Assembly: GCA_036897485.1 (NCBI GenBank)
Contig: JAYMTF010001502.1
Location: 1 to 23,033 of the forward strand
DNA from: Pelargonium nanum
Lineage: Eukaryota > Streptophyta > Magnoliopsida > Geraniales > Geraniaceae
Reading direction: 5' to 3'
Length of the DNA stretch: 23,033 nt
Part shown: in pieces, positions 10,906 to 22,524 of the stretch
How positions within the stretch are numbered: the first letter of the stretch is position 1
Layout of the letters: each line of letters starts with the position of its first letter
Made by a program: the position numbers and the translations under genes
Notes under the pieces: model-generated
Told to the model about the DNA's origin: nothing
What the model saw: the letters and a program-made list of their open reading frames with translations, nothing else
The model's database searches: none

Positions 10906-12177
10906 CTAATAATTAATTGGATGTACATAACATATGAGAAGAGTTAGTATAGAGTGTAATTAATTATGTTCTAACCCATTACAAATCTTAATGAGAATCA
11001 ACATTTTCAATTCCTCCTGTTGTTGTTTTTGTTTGCAACTCAAGAAATAACACTATTCATAGATAGGTTGAGGCCCAGTGCTAGGATAGGCAGAATTAAA
11101 TGAAAAGTGGGTTAAAGGGCCATGGCCCAACAAATTTTGGCCCGCCAAGAATCATTATAAAAAAGAGGAGATACAAAAGAGAAGAGGGTAAGTAATAATA
11201 TTCGGTAAAAACATAAAGAAGAGAGTGCACACAACTCATCAAGAAAAATTGTGAAGTAACATTTCGGTGAACCCGAAGCGAACACAAAGCATGTCTGAAG
11301 AGGAGAGCGTGAGAAACCAAGAAGCATAAGCAAAACAAATTATGGGAAGACCAGAACGGGGTAGTAGGTTTCAATGAACACATTAGCATTTCTCCTCATA
11401 ATATAATTCTATGCAACTTCATGTTTTTTTTTATCGAACACTACCTACGAAAACTCAAATCTAAAAATCCTGATTCGAAATCAAACATATTTCAACTCCC
11501 AATTCCAAGAGCTTGTTGAAATGGGAGATAGGGAGACCGTGGAACTTTCATAATCGAGCTCAAGAATTGGAAAATATAGATATTGTCACACATTGTGGAA
11601 AAATTGTATATATTTTGAATGATTTAAATTAAGAGAGAAGAACATGATAGGAGAAAAAAAATGTCATTTTAGTTAAAAAGTTAACAAAGTTTGCAAGAGT
11701 ACTCTGAGTTTTGGAACAAAAGTCCGAACCTCCTAGGTCATTATCTCTAAATAATATTCACTTTATTTCAAAACGAGTTTTCTATTTCTCTTGAATTTTT
11801 GTCTCAAAATGAGTGTTGTATTTCATTTTTCAGTGAATTAGTTATACATGAATTGTCAGTACTACCCTTATAAAGTTATAACAAATTAATTTATATCTTT
11901 TATCACATAATCATAAGGATATAATAGTAAATACATAACTAAATTAAGGAGTATTAGATTTAAATCATTGAATTGTTTGTTTGGAAGAAAAGAAAAAGCT
12001 TTATATCTTGTATTGTTGTTCAATTATCTACGCCAAGCGAAAACATGGGAAACAATATAAACCAGAAAAGAAAAATATGCATTTGAAGAGGTCAGAGCAG
12101 TCAGCTATACTCGTCTTCTTCCTCTGATAGCCCCACTCTTGTGGCGCTCAATGCGCTCTCTCTCCAGTCTCCACCTC
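10906..12177. other. spacer between CYP85A1 and the mutase gene
   Basis: The first part is the CYP85A1 3' UTR and polyadenylation region; no canonical AATAAA stands out. Around 11118-11150 there are clustered GGCCCA/TGGCCC words (11118-11131), which occur in promoters of growth-related plant genes, but no transcript can be assigned. Minus-strand frames at 11096-11389 are hydrophobic and unconserved-looking and are not called. A MITE-like segment lies at 11745-11955. From about 11960 on, the sequence is probably promoter of the mutase gene. Confidence 0.5.
11745..11955. mobile_element. Stowaway-like MITE remnant (candidate)
   Basis: Two near-identical 23-bp segments sit 36 bp apart (11766-11788 and 11802-11824; 19 of 23 positions agree), each centred on TCAAAAYGAGT. 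Words like CAAAATGAGTGT followed by TATTTC, and a TAAGGAGTA end (11945-11953), resemble the interior and CTCC-type terminus of Stowaway (Tc1/mariner) MITEs widespread in plants. The left terminus is not clear and no TA duplication could be assigned, so this is a degraded copy at best. Confidence 0.3.
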
Positions 12178-12187
12178 TATATTTATA
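12178..12187 (+). promoter_or_regulatory. TATA box of the mutase gene
   Basis: TATATTTATA lies 51 bp upstream of the start codon, after CT-rich sequence (12155-12172). If used, transcription would begin near 12210, leaving a short leader and excluding the in-frame upstream ATG at 12151. Confidence 0.5.
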
Positions 12188-12237
12188 CTCCTCCTTGTCG
12201 TCTTCAACTTGAAACCACCCTCAATTTCCATCTAACT

Positions 12238-13763
12238 ATGGCCGTACCAGTGGCTGAAGCTTCCGCTGAGACCACTCCGCTGGCTCCACCGCCGCAGCTC
12301 AAAGATGAGCTCGACATTGTCATCCCCACCATTCGCAACCTCGACTTCCTCGAGATGTGGAGGCCTTTTCTCCAACCTTACCATCTCATCATCGTCCAGG
12401 ACGGCGACCCCGCCAAGACTATCAAAGTCCCCCAAGGTTTCAGCTATGAACTCTACAACAGGAATGACATTAACCGCATCTTGGGTCCCAAGGCCTCTTG
12501 CATTTCCTTCAAGGATTCGGCTTGTCGATGCTTCGGTTACATGGTTTCCAAGAAGAAGTACATCTTCACCATTGATGACGATTGCTTCGTGAGTTCATTG
12601 TGAATTTGTCTCATATTTAATAGAATGTTAGGAGATGGCGTAGGCAGATGCCAACAACAGCCCACTCTAACTGGTGTTTTTTTCTAATTTATTTGCAGGT
12701 TGCTGAGGACCCATCTGGGAAAATGATCAATGCTCTTGAGCAACACATCAAGAACCTTCTTTGCCCATCCACCCCTTTTTTCTTCAACACCCTGTATGAT
12801 CCTTATAGAGATGGTGCGGATTTTGTCCGTGGATATCCTTTCAGTCTACGCGAAGGCGTCCCAACTGCTGTGTCTCATGGGCTCTGGCTCAACATTCCGG
12901 ATTACGATGCGCCTACCCAACTTGTGAAGCCTCTCGAGAGAAACACTAGGTACGTACTATGTATTGTAGCGCGGACAGCTCGTGCGTATGTGTCATGTTG
13001 AAGATTGTTTGTGTGTTGTACGATCCAACACAAACACAATCTAACACATAATGAACAATAGAATCAATGTGTTTGACATGACACTATCTGGCATGACAAG
13101 ACCCCAACATATGATCACGACATGTAGTTCATAATTAATCAATTCCTAATGATGAACATGTTTGATCAGATTTGTCGACGCGGTTATGACAATTCCAAAG
13201 GGTACCCTATTCCCAATGTGCGGCATGAATTTGGCATTCGACCGTGACTTGATTGGCCCCGCCATGTACTTTGGTCTCATGGGGGATGGCCAGCCCATCG
13301 GACGCTACGACGACATGTGGGCTGGCTGGTGCTGCAAGGTCCTTGCACATTTCTTTAATTTGTTGAATTCATTTTCATGCTTCTTAGATATGTTTACAAA
13401 GTGTGCATATATGGTTGGTCAAATATTCAGGTGATTTGTGACCATTTGGGATTGGGAATAAAAACGGGACTGCCCTACATCTACCACAGCAAAGCAAGCA
13501 ACCCATTTGTGAACCTGAGAAAGGAGTACAAAGGCATTTTCTGGCATGAAGAGATCATCCCATTTTTCCAATCCATTGTCCTTCCAAAAGACTGCACTTC
13601 TGTTCAAAAATGTTACATTGAATTGTCCAAGAGAGTTAAGGAAAGGCTTTCGAAGGTGGATCCGTACTTTGATAAGCTCGCGGACGCCATGGTTTTGTGG
13701 ATTGAAGCTTGGGATGAGCTTAACCCTTCCATTCCTTCCAAGGGGGTCACTGCCAAAGTTTAG
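12238..13763 (+). CDS. UDP-arabinopyranose mutase / reversibly glycosylated polypeptide (GT75)
   Basis: Four exons: 12238-12588, 12699-12949, 13170-13338 and 13431-13763, all GT-AG, giving 367 aa. The family (RGP/UAM, GT75) interconverts UDP-arabinopyranose and UDP-arabinofuranose, supplying arabinofuranose for cell-wall polysaccharides and glycoproteins. It acts as a soluble complex in the cytosol and at the Golgi surface. The protein follows Arabidopsis RGP1/2 almost without gaps: [20 protein letters not shown] near the N-terminus, the acidic DDDCF (113-117), and [13 protein letters not shown], in which Arg161 aligns with Arg158, the residue reported as needed for reversible self-glycosylation. 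No signal peptide is present, as expected. The N-terminal 20 residues and the last ten are variable in the family. WAGWCCK has Cys where Ile, Val or Thr is usual. The start is the ATG that matches the family length; an in-frame ATG at 12151 would add 29 residues. Confidence 0.95.
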
Positions 13764-13910
13764 AGACAATTGGATGATGCATGATGTTTACTGCCAAAGC
13801 TTCTAGGTTTACAAAATAGAATGAGTTATGGTTTTTCATATGATCAATTGTGAACTTAGCTTCAAAGTGGTTTACTCCCCTTCCGAGGTTCATTTATAAA
13901 CTCTTACCCA

Positions 13911-13916
13911 AATAAA
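13911..13916 (+). terminator. candidate poly(A) signal of the mutase gene
   Basis: AATAAA lies about 150 nt after the stop codon, a usual distance for a plant near-upstream element. Plant poly(A) signals are loose, so other sites may be used. Confidence 0.45.
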
Positions 13917-15636
13917 TTTTAAACGCAAATTTTGCAATATTGTTCGATACGATATGTTGAAACAAACTATCACTAAGTTGAGAGATAGATGGTTGTTGAT
14001 TTTAATCCCCACAGAGAAACTATATTCCTAGTTATGATTGAGTGATTAAGTTTAGCAAAATATGTATTTATCATGTGTAATGAAAGGAATGAAACCCTAA
14101 ATCAACACACACTTGGATCTTCAAAATACATAACCCAATTTCATAATCATTAATTTATTACTAGTTGATTGAGAATCCACATATATAGTAATTGGTTCAT
14201 GATTGTGCAAATAATCCCAAAAAACCTTCCAATCAATACAAGAGTTTGAGAGTTAAAACAAGAATACCCTGAGTCAGTTGAAAATCAGGGTTCAATTCCT
14301 CAATTCCTCAATTCCTTCATCAAATCTCCACCAAGTGTTGCTCTCTTCTATTTTCCCTCTCTTCAAAACTATGTCCAAAATGCGATGCCCCAACTTGCAT
14401 TTCTTTTCAACCCTAAGAACCAATTCAAAATACGTCGTAATTAAGCTTGTTGTGTTTGTTTGTTGCCACAAAGTCGCAATCCAAAATGGTTGGTCGCGAC
14501 AACAATATGTGTTAATGTCGCCACCTAGCTAGACTTCTTATACTTCTGCCTATTACCCTCCTTACTACCCCCATTGGTAAGGAAGCGCAAAGATCCTAGA
14601 CATGGTATGTCCCAAGGCAACTTCCTATACTTGATATTTCAGTGTCCATGTCTTGGCTCCTAAAGGGTCCTTTGGTTGTAACATCACCATTGTGTCATTG
14701 TGATGACATCATCAACACGTCATCAATAGGCCCCAATGCCACATCATAACATGATAAATAAAATCAGCATTTGAGATTATAACATTACCACTATATGTGT
14801 GCAACGTCATTAAACCACTTGCAACCAATCACAACGCGACACATTGTCTCCTACATCTTCACTTTGTGAATATAAATAATACATGATGTATGAATCTTTT
14901 ATTGGACTTGAGAGATTCATTTGTGTTATTCACACTTTGAGTTCTTAAATTTTCTCTTTAGAATTTCACATCACATACACCTATTCCACAATGGTAGAGA
15001 TTCTTATTCTCACGTCCGAATTGAAATGCAAGGGTACCCGTTTGGTTTTTCTTAACGACGGTGTTCTATATATGTTGTTTTGTGCAGGCCCGAATAAAGT
15101 GAAAGTGCATCCAAAAATACTTTATATATAAAAGTCATCTACAAGACTCCAATTTTTACAAGTGTTCCACACTAACAGGCGATTGTTGTCCCGGATCAAC
15201 ATGAAAAATCACATTTCAAACACAATTTTAGCCTTTAGAATTTATTATATATAAGTCATTCGTCCCAAATTATAGAAAGTATTGTGACCGTTTAATTTTG
15301 TGGCAGATTATGTTCTTATTTTTGTGCTATAAAATTAAGTTTATACGAATTATGATCCGACATATACGATATTACAACATTGTAATATCATAAAACATAT
15401 ATACATTTTGTGCATTATTATTCAATTAGTCATCAGTTTAATATTCTACTGATTAGTATATAAGAATTTTTTTTTATCACATGTGAGGTACATAGCATCA
15501 GTCACTAAAAATTATTGGACGATGTGAGTAGAAAGTGCAGTTACTGGCTCTTTATTTAACACAGTTTGTAATTACAAGGAAAAGAAAAAAGAAAAATCAA
15601 ACAGATTAAACGATGTCGTACTGCTCAAAAGATAGT

Positions 15637-15641
15637 AAAAA
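15637..15641 (-). terminator. Pol III terminator of tRNA-Asp
   Basis: On the minus strand a run of five T follows the mature tRNA 3' end by seven nucleotides, the standard stop signal for RNA polymerase III. Confidence 0.8.
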
Positions 15642-15648
15642 TAGGGAG

Positions 15649-15720
15649 CGCCGTTGCCGGGGATCGAACCCGGGTCACCCGCGTGACAGGCGGGAATACT
15701 TACCACTATACTACAACGAC
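15649..15720 (-). tRNA. tRNA-Asp (anticodon GTC)
   Basis: The reverse complement folds as a complete 72-nt cloverleaf without an intron. The acceptor stem pairs GTCGTTG with CAACGGC (one G-T pair) and is followed by discriminator G. The anticodon stem is CCCGC/GCGGG, with loop CTGTCAC carrying GTC at 15687-15685, which reads Asp GAC/GAT codons. The T arm contains GGTTCGATCC, the internal B box (15661-15670), and the D arm holds the A box. CCA is not encoded, as in plant nuclear genes. Upstream on the minus strand, CAACAAG lies within the first dozen bases, matching the CAA motif common before plant tRNA genes. Everything points to a functional nuclear tRNA. Confidence 0.97.
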
Positions 15721-16468
15721 CTTCTTGTTGCGTCATAGGCTTTGTTTTATAATATAAAATAAAAATATTTTATATTATTCCGAGATGAAATTTTGTGAAG
15801 CATTAGACAAAATAGGATTATTGAGGAGACACGTGTGGCCAGAAAAGGATTCAACTATTTAATTTGTACATCAAAATTCATTTGCAGTGTGTTCTTATAT
15901 TGTTTAATTGGATTCAACTTCGGTATGAATTATGAGTCAAGTCTAAGATTTGATTTATCATCATATGTAGATTTGTGTTTAAACTCGAGCCTAAGTTCTA
16001 TTTGAACTTGGGATGAAGCTTGGTTGATGATAGTCCGATAATAATGTTAGAAGAATTGTCAACATTATTGCTAACAATGTTAGAGAGAAGAAAAAAAAGG
16101 CAACACCTCTAATTTGACAACTGAACTTTTGCATATGAACCCAATTTGATCATTGAACTTTTTCTAACATAAATTAGTATCTAAACTTTCAGAATTTGTC
16201 TAGGAGTGAGGATAAAAGCTTTTCAACTGTGAATGGGATAGGTTTAGCCAAATTGGCATCTCATTTCATCAAACTCAAAATTTGCTACTTCTGATTAAAA
16301 CCACCAAATAGCAACAAATCAATCTTTACATTTATTGGAAATTTTGGGGCCACAAATGGCTGGCTTTCCTCACCATCTCCCACCCAATGAAAAAAAAACA
16401 GGGACCAAAATTTTTATAAGCTAAGGCACAATACAATACAATAGTCACAAATCGCAATGTCACATAAC
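15721..16468. other. spacer between tRNA-Asp and the TRM1 3' end
   Basis: No gene is seen. A degenerate repeat lies at 16111-16190. From about 16380 the sequence is the TRM1 3' UTR on the minus strand, where TATTG is repeated three times (around 16431-16445), like the U-rich far-upstream elements of plant poly(A) sites. Confidence 0.5.
16111..16190. repeat. degenerate ~30-bp tandem repeat
   Basis: Three imperfect copies start at 16111, 16143 and 16172. The first two share AATTTGA, four to five variable bases, then TGAACTTTT; the third reads AATTAGTATCTAAACTTT. Such AATTTGA...GAACTTTT units occur widely in plant intergenic DNA as parts of dispersed repeats. Confidence 0.4.
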
Positions 16469-19400
16469 TTAATCATGTGAAACCGGGAGGTCATCTTCTG
16501 TTTTCAGACGCTTGATCTCTGGCTCTTCACCTTCCTCGTGGTTAAGAGACCCGTTCACTGCATCTGGACCCAAAAGAGATACGTGCTTGCTCGTAATTTG
16601 ACGACCTGCTCTAAGCTTCGGCCCCCAATGCCTTTCTGGATTCGGAAGGAACCGAGCCACCTTCTTAGCTTGTGCCTTGCTTATCGATGCAGCTGCTCGA
16701 GCAAAATTAGCCTGTCCATAGGCAATACACGTCTTAGCTGGCTGTATCAACTAAACTTGGTTCTCCATGACCATTAACAACAAACTAGAAATGAACAAAT
16801 TTCTGCAAGATTTAGAAGACAAAAACCCCGACAATGATGTTTGAACATACCTGAACAGCCGGCTCCTTGGCAAGAATTACGCTTCCAGATAGATCTGCTG
16901 GTTGACCTTTCACTGGATGGCTTTTTACCTGCATAAAGAGCCAAGCATCAACTCAATACATCTGATCACAACACGTACAGAACTAACCAAAGAACCCGTC
17001 CCAAAATATCAAGAAAAGACTACATGTCCAATGACAATTTGGCAACATAAACTACTTGACTGATGTCATCAAAAGTTCAAAATAAAGCATAGTACAAACA
17101 AAATCGAAATTCTAAAAACTTTACATAGGAGAGCATGCCCACATGATGACTTATTATACGGTTGCAAACATAAGATGGAAAATCAAAACAGGACAACAAG
17201 ATTCATTACCCAGCATCGCATTATGTCCCAAATGACTTCCATGGGGGCATCTGATTTCATTCCCAATGGATTCACATGAGTACCAGATATACGATATCCA
17301 GCATTGATCACAGCAGAACGGAAGATTATTGCTTGGGGAGATGTACACTTCAGTGTGGCACAGAGGTTGTGCAGACTCAAAAACAAAGGAACATCCGGCA
17401 ATTCCTGCAAACAATATAGCCATTGGGAATAAGAACATCCAACCCAAATTCAAATCTTGCTTAAGAACATATGGCAGGTCATGCCAACGAGACATTTACA
17501 ATAATAAGTACAGGAAAATCTTCAAAGAAAGATGGAAATAAACACAATTATTTCCAAAATCCAAACTTGGTAGCTTATGAGTATAAAATTTGCCATGAGA
17601 AACACCATTATATTTTCTTGACAATTAAAGCAAAAGCAGTACATTTTGATCAAAAGTTTGTTCGGCATAATGCCTCCTTTTTTGCAGCTGGAGTGATTAG
17701 TGAAGCAACATATTTGATGGAATCATGCATGTTATAAGATAGAATTAGTACAAGACCAATTATAAACACACCTCTGAGACTGTAGTCAAAACTGCAGATA
17801 TACGATTAAAAGCAGGATAGCGGTCCTTCATGGCTTTCACATCTGCTAAAATGGACGTAACCCATTCTTGATCATGGATGGGCGCAGACCAAATAGGCCC
17901 TCCCATGTTAAATTTCTTCCCACAGTCATTGCACTCTTGTTTAACGACAGGACCAAATCCAGGTAGATACCTTACACTAGTATTCTGAAGAAAAAAATAG
18001 TTTAAATTAGAGTTTCTGTTTCAAGTTAATCAACAAAACAGAATAATTACAAGAGTTATGTTTAGAAGATGCATAATGTCTCAAACAAATGTAACTATCA
18101 CATTTTATGGATTACAAATGTTACTATCACATAACAAACACAATAGCTGCCAAGTCTGAAGATGCAAACCTTGGAGACAGTCCGTGCAACAGGCTGAAGA
18201 TGGAAGGAATCACAACCAATGCACTGGTAAACATATGACAGCTTAAGGGGAGTATTTTTCATTGCACTTGCAGAACTGCAACATAATATTTCAAATCCAT
18301 TCAATATAATATGCAATCACATCCTACTAATTACAAGATTAAGCACTGGTAGCTATATTTAACTCATCCAAAAAGAAAACAGACCACCTACGTGTATATG
18401 CGAACAAAAACTCGAACATAGAAGTCCATTTGAACAGATAGAACAGGAACAATGTACCGTTTGTAGCGATTAGCATGACTCTGCACTCATTAAGAAGAAA
18501 TAAAAGATAACCAAATGAAACAAATTGAGAAGACGAGCACGAAAAATAATATATGAAATAACTAAACGAACCAAAAGCTTTTCCCCATCCTTTTTGCTTA
18601 TGTAAAGCTACATTTCAATTGTGTAATGTTCCAACCAATATAAAACGTACTGCAAAAATTGTTATGAAAGAAACTAATTTCCTGAGTAATTTTGTTCTCT
18701 TATTTTTCCCTCGACTTATCCAATATTTAATTAGAGCATTAAAGTGCAAACACTACTAATGGATATTTCTAACATCAAATAACAAGACAAAGTCAAGGGA
18801 TGGCAATTATCCACCAGTGGCTTTCACTTGGACTTTGTTTTCTATGTTTCACTATTATGTACCATTTAGAGGAGGGCCTTTTCAAATAATAATAATAATA
18901 ATAATAACTAAGAGGATGCGACTGGTGGTTGTCCTTCTGAATCTAGTATATATCTTATGCACTTCCTCAATTTACATAAAAAATGATGGTTGTGTGCACC
19001 TATGCTGCACTGATACCGACACGCAACACAACTCACATTGCGATTCAGACACACAATTCACCATTTAAAAAAACTGACACAACACATGATTTTTTTAAAA
19101 ATATATATATATATTATATCTAAAAGCATGAAATATATGCACAACTTTCACAAGAACTTGTATACCTCCGCTGCCTTTCTGTATTACATTTAGCTCATTA
19201 AGCATAAGAAGTCATTTGAAGGTTTTAAAATATCCTCCCAATTTTATTTTAATTACGAAGTTAGTAGTTGAATAAAAAAACAAAGGGAAAAAATGGTAAT
19301 AGCATTGCTTAGACAGACAGGGCAAAAGGTGGATGGGTCAGATTAAGAAACATGAGCCATCGCCACTCCACAATAATTTACTCAACTGCTCTAAAAAAGC

Positions 19401-22400
19401 CATCTCTTTCAACTTTACTCTTCGTCTTCTCCATCTTTTTTTTATAAAAAAAATAAATAAATAACTCAATCCCTGTGCTCTTTCTTCTCGGTTGAATAGA
19501 GGTTGCAATACAAGGTAGGGAAGAAAGAACGTTTCTGTTGGCTTAAGCCAAGAGGGAGAAGAAAAGGAGGAGAGAGAGGCTGCACGAGGGGCTGGAGGAA
19601 ATGAAAAATGGAAGAGCAGTGGCTGGAACAAATGAGACTGAAAGGTTGAAGATCCCTGATGTTGCAGGCTATTCGCGTATCCCCTGCTTGTTCTGTTTTA
19701 TTTTTATTATTTTAAAAAATATTAAAATAAAATATGTGTGTCGCGGACATTTTCTAACGTGTTGGAACACGTCCGGGGTGTCGGAGCTTCATAGGTGTGC
19801 ACATGCAATAATTGATTTTCCCTTCATGTTCTTATAAGCAAGGAGAAAAGTTACAAACTCTTTCGAGAGATAATAGTTACCTCAATGCAGGCAAGAAGGA
19901 TCCTTAAAGCCATTTCATGACAGTACTTCCCCTTCACTGGATACGAACCATATCTATTTCCACAAGCAGTTACAAAAAAATAAGTCTAGACCAAACTGAT
20001 ATTCATTTCAGAGTGAGAAGAGAGTAAACTTACTTAGAATAGCAAACCTCAGCATTACCCCCACAAAGCACTGCCATATCAGTTGCCGTGCACATCAACA
20101 TGCCTCCATCAGCAACGGACTGAACCGCAGAGTCCAAGAATATGGAGGGTGATCCATAAGGATCAAGATCAACCTGCAATATACCATTCAGGATAAAAAT
20201 TTAGAAGAATCAACATTGCGCAATACATGAAAATATAAACCCAAAAAAAATCCTAGGGATGATTATTGCATTCAAGGATGTGAACGAATTAACGAGGGCT
20301 AATAATTGTATATCCTGGGATGTAATCCGTAGTGAACAAACCCCCAATTTAAGCACATCTTCACAGAAATTTTGTATTCTCCCCAATGCAGAGAGACATA
20401 ACAAGCATATGGATGGAAATATACAGACAATAAAATCACATGCAAAGTTTACAGAAAATAGACAGGAACACCATATATGCATACCACATCAAACTCTTTA
20501 GGATGAGTAAGCATGTGCACACGAGCATCCGTCAGAATTGATTCAACCTTTGAGCATGCTACTGAACCATTGAACTTTATATTTCTCCTACAAGCTTCAA
20601 CAGATGCTGCAAACAGACAAATTAAAATATAAAACATATGATGCATAGGCTAGTTAAGCAACAGATGAGATGCAGCTGCGTTGCATATAGCAAAATCCTT
20701 AACAAAAATTTCCTATTTACGAGAACACAATGTGTGTATGTCAATTCCAGAGGATACAGCTGATAAATCTACTTCTTCAGAATCAGCTTACGAGTGGTTA
20801 TGCTCACATCCAATGAAGGAACAATAATAATCCTTAATAGGATAAATAGCATTGTAAAGTAACAGCTAAAAAAATAAAAGCACCTTTATCATTGTCAAGC
20901 GCTACAACTTGTCCAATCCCATCTACTTCTCGAGCATATCTTAAAGCTCTTAATCCTGAAGCCGACAGAGCCTGAGAACACAATGCGTTCACTTATGTGG
21001 TTCAACATTAAGCATACAGTTTTACTAAACAGTATTGAGAATAAATAACAGGATCAATTGAAGAGGTGGGAGTATCCAAAGGTGGAGCATATAAACAAAA
21101 CTACCAAATATACATGCATAATATATCAAATAAAGGGCGATCCCAGGGCACAAGGCTCCCACCACGTTGAGTTCTGGGGAGGGCCATTTAAGTATGCAGG
21201 CTTTTACCAAACACAGAAGTAGTTAAAGAACAAGACAAAAAAAAAAACCTCAAGAACTCTGGGCGGCTTCAGTTCACCTCGCCCTTTACTATCTGTAGCC
21301 TTGGCTGGTTCTTCTGAGATTCCACATGGTCCGTGCTGAGATTTCTCTTCAGCTATTTCACATTCTCCATTAGCTTTTCCACCATTCAAATCATGCTCAT
21401 CTGGTGCATCTTTAACAACAGGAGCAGGAGCATCCTTCTCAGGTGCCTTGAGTGGTCCTTTATTTCTTTTAGACGACATTGCTTCATGTTCCTGTTTTCT
21501 TTTGGATATGAACGTCCTCAGGACAGCAATGGATAGATCCCTGTTGTTAACCTGATTATCACAGAAAACATTCAGGACACTCATGTTAAGCAGGGAAACC
21601 AGGAGAAATCACAGCCACCAACAAACATTTATAACACAATAAATTATTCATTGTTGAGAACACCAGGAGATCCACACCACATTTATAAAACATATCGCTA
21701 TCTCAGAGACCTAAAAAAGTAAGTTCCCTTTTAACTCTCAATGTACGTTCCCAGTTCCCATCTAAGACTTAAAGCAGCAGCGATACAAATCTCTTTTGAA
21801 GTGAGAAAAAATAAAATTTTATAGCTAGCAAGTTATTTATTGTTAGTTAATAAGAAATTAATTATGACTTCAAAATGAACACAAGTCAAGATCTTCAAGA
21901 TACGGATGCAGATTAGGGACCTAAAAATAATTTCAGATGATAGGATACCTTATGACCACTTTTAATATGTATATTGTATAATCATAAGCACATCATAAGA
22001 TACACATGAAACTCCAGAACAAGGTGTTTAAACTATCATGTTACATATTTATGACACTAAAATGGAAATGGAAGCCTGTAAACAGAACCACCTCTGTTTC
22101 AATTCAAAAGTGATTGTTACTTCAAGTAAAATACTACTATCAGACATTCCTAAGCTAGTTTGTTTTCAAGTAATTGGTTATGAGTTATGACTATGGACTC
22201 CCAGGTGATGTAAATCTAACTAGACTGTATGAAATATTGCAATCATTGAAATTTCCTCTTTGATATTAAAAGATAAAAAACAGATGCCAACAACCCATCA
22301 AAACTCTCTATGCCAAAATCACATTTAACACCAACCCACATAAATTTCAGCCCCAAAACTAACACTTGAAAGAAAAATTCAAAATTTTGGGCACTTGGGT

Positions 22401-22492
22401 TTTGCCAGCAACAATCACTTCAATGAGAAATAATGAAAAGTTGATTTTTTTTCATTTTCCTCGAAGATTTGTGTACCTGGGTTTTGTTATAA

Positions 22493-22524
<32 letters not shown>

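Larger units (their letters stand above)
13764..15648. other. spacer between the mutase gene and the tRNA gene
   Basis: The first 150 bases are the mutase 3' UTR, with AATAAA at 13911-13916. Beyond that no gene is supported. CAATTCCT is repeated three times in tandem at 14293-14316. A 7-bp inverted repeat, TGATGAC (14701-14707) with GTCATCA (14719-14725), lies in a segment rich in CATCA/GTCAT words (about 14690-14830). A TATAAATA word at 14871-14878 has no coding sequence behind it. Confidence 0.5.
18481..19880 (-). other. long sixth intron of TRM1 with insertion-like interior
   Basis: This intron is 1400 bp, against 80-367 bp for all others except the 925-bp first intron. Most of the excess is accounted for by the segment 18994-19802, which is bounded by inverted arms (listed separately). 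The intron also holds (AAT)7 at 18885-18905. Confidence 0.8.

Noticed and set aside
14270-14302. GGTTCAATTCC resembling a Pol III B box (tRNA or SINE)
   Set aside because: No A box or cloverleaf at the required distance upstream, and the motif merges into a CAATTCCT tandem repeat.
14690-14960. TATAAATA with preceding CATCA/GTCAT-rich sequence, considered as a promoter or terminal repeat
   Set aside because: No second copy, primer-binding site or downstream frame is visible.
16469-16750. Last TRM1 exon as an independent gene starting MIQPAKTC
   Set aside because: The apparent start lies in the intron; sequence and phase show it is the final exon of TRM1.
19338-19631. 97-codon minus-strand frame in TRM1 intron 6
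   Set aside because: Low-complexity Ser/Pro/Phe and Arg/Lys runs from the purine-rich core of the inserted segment; no domain.
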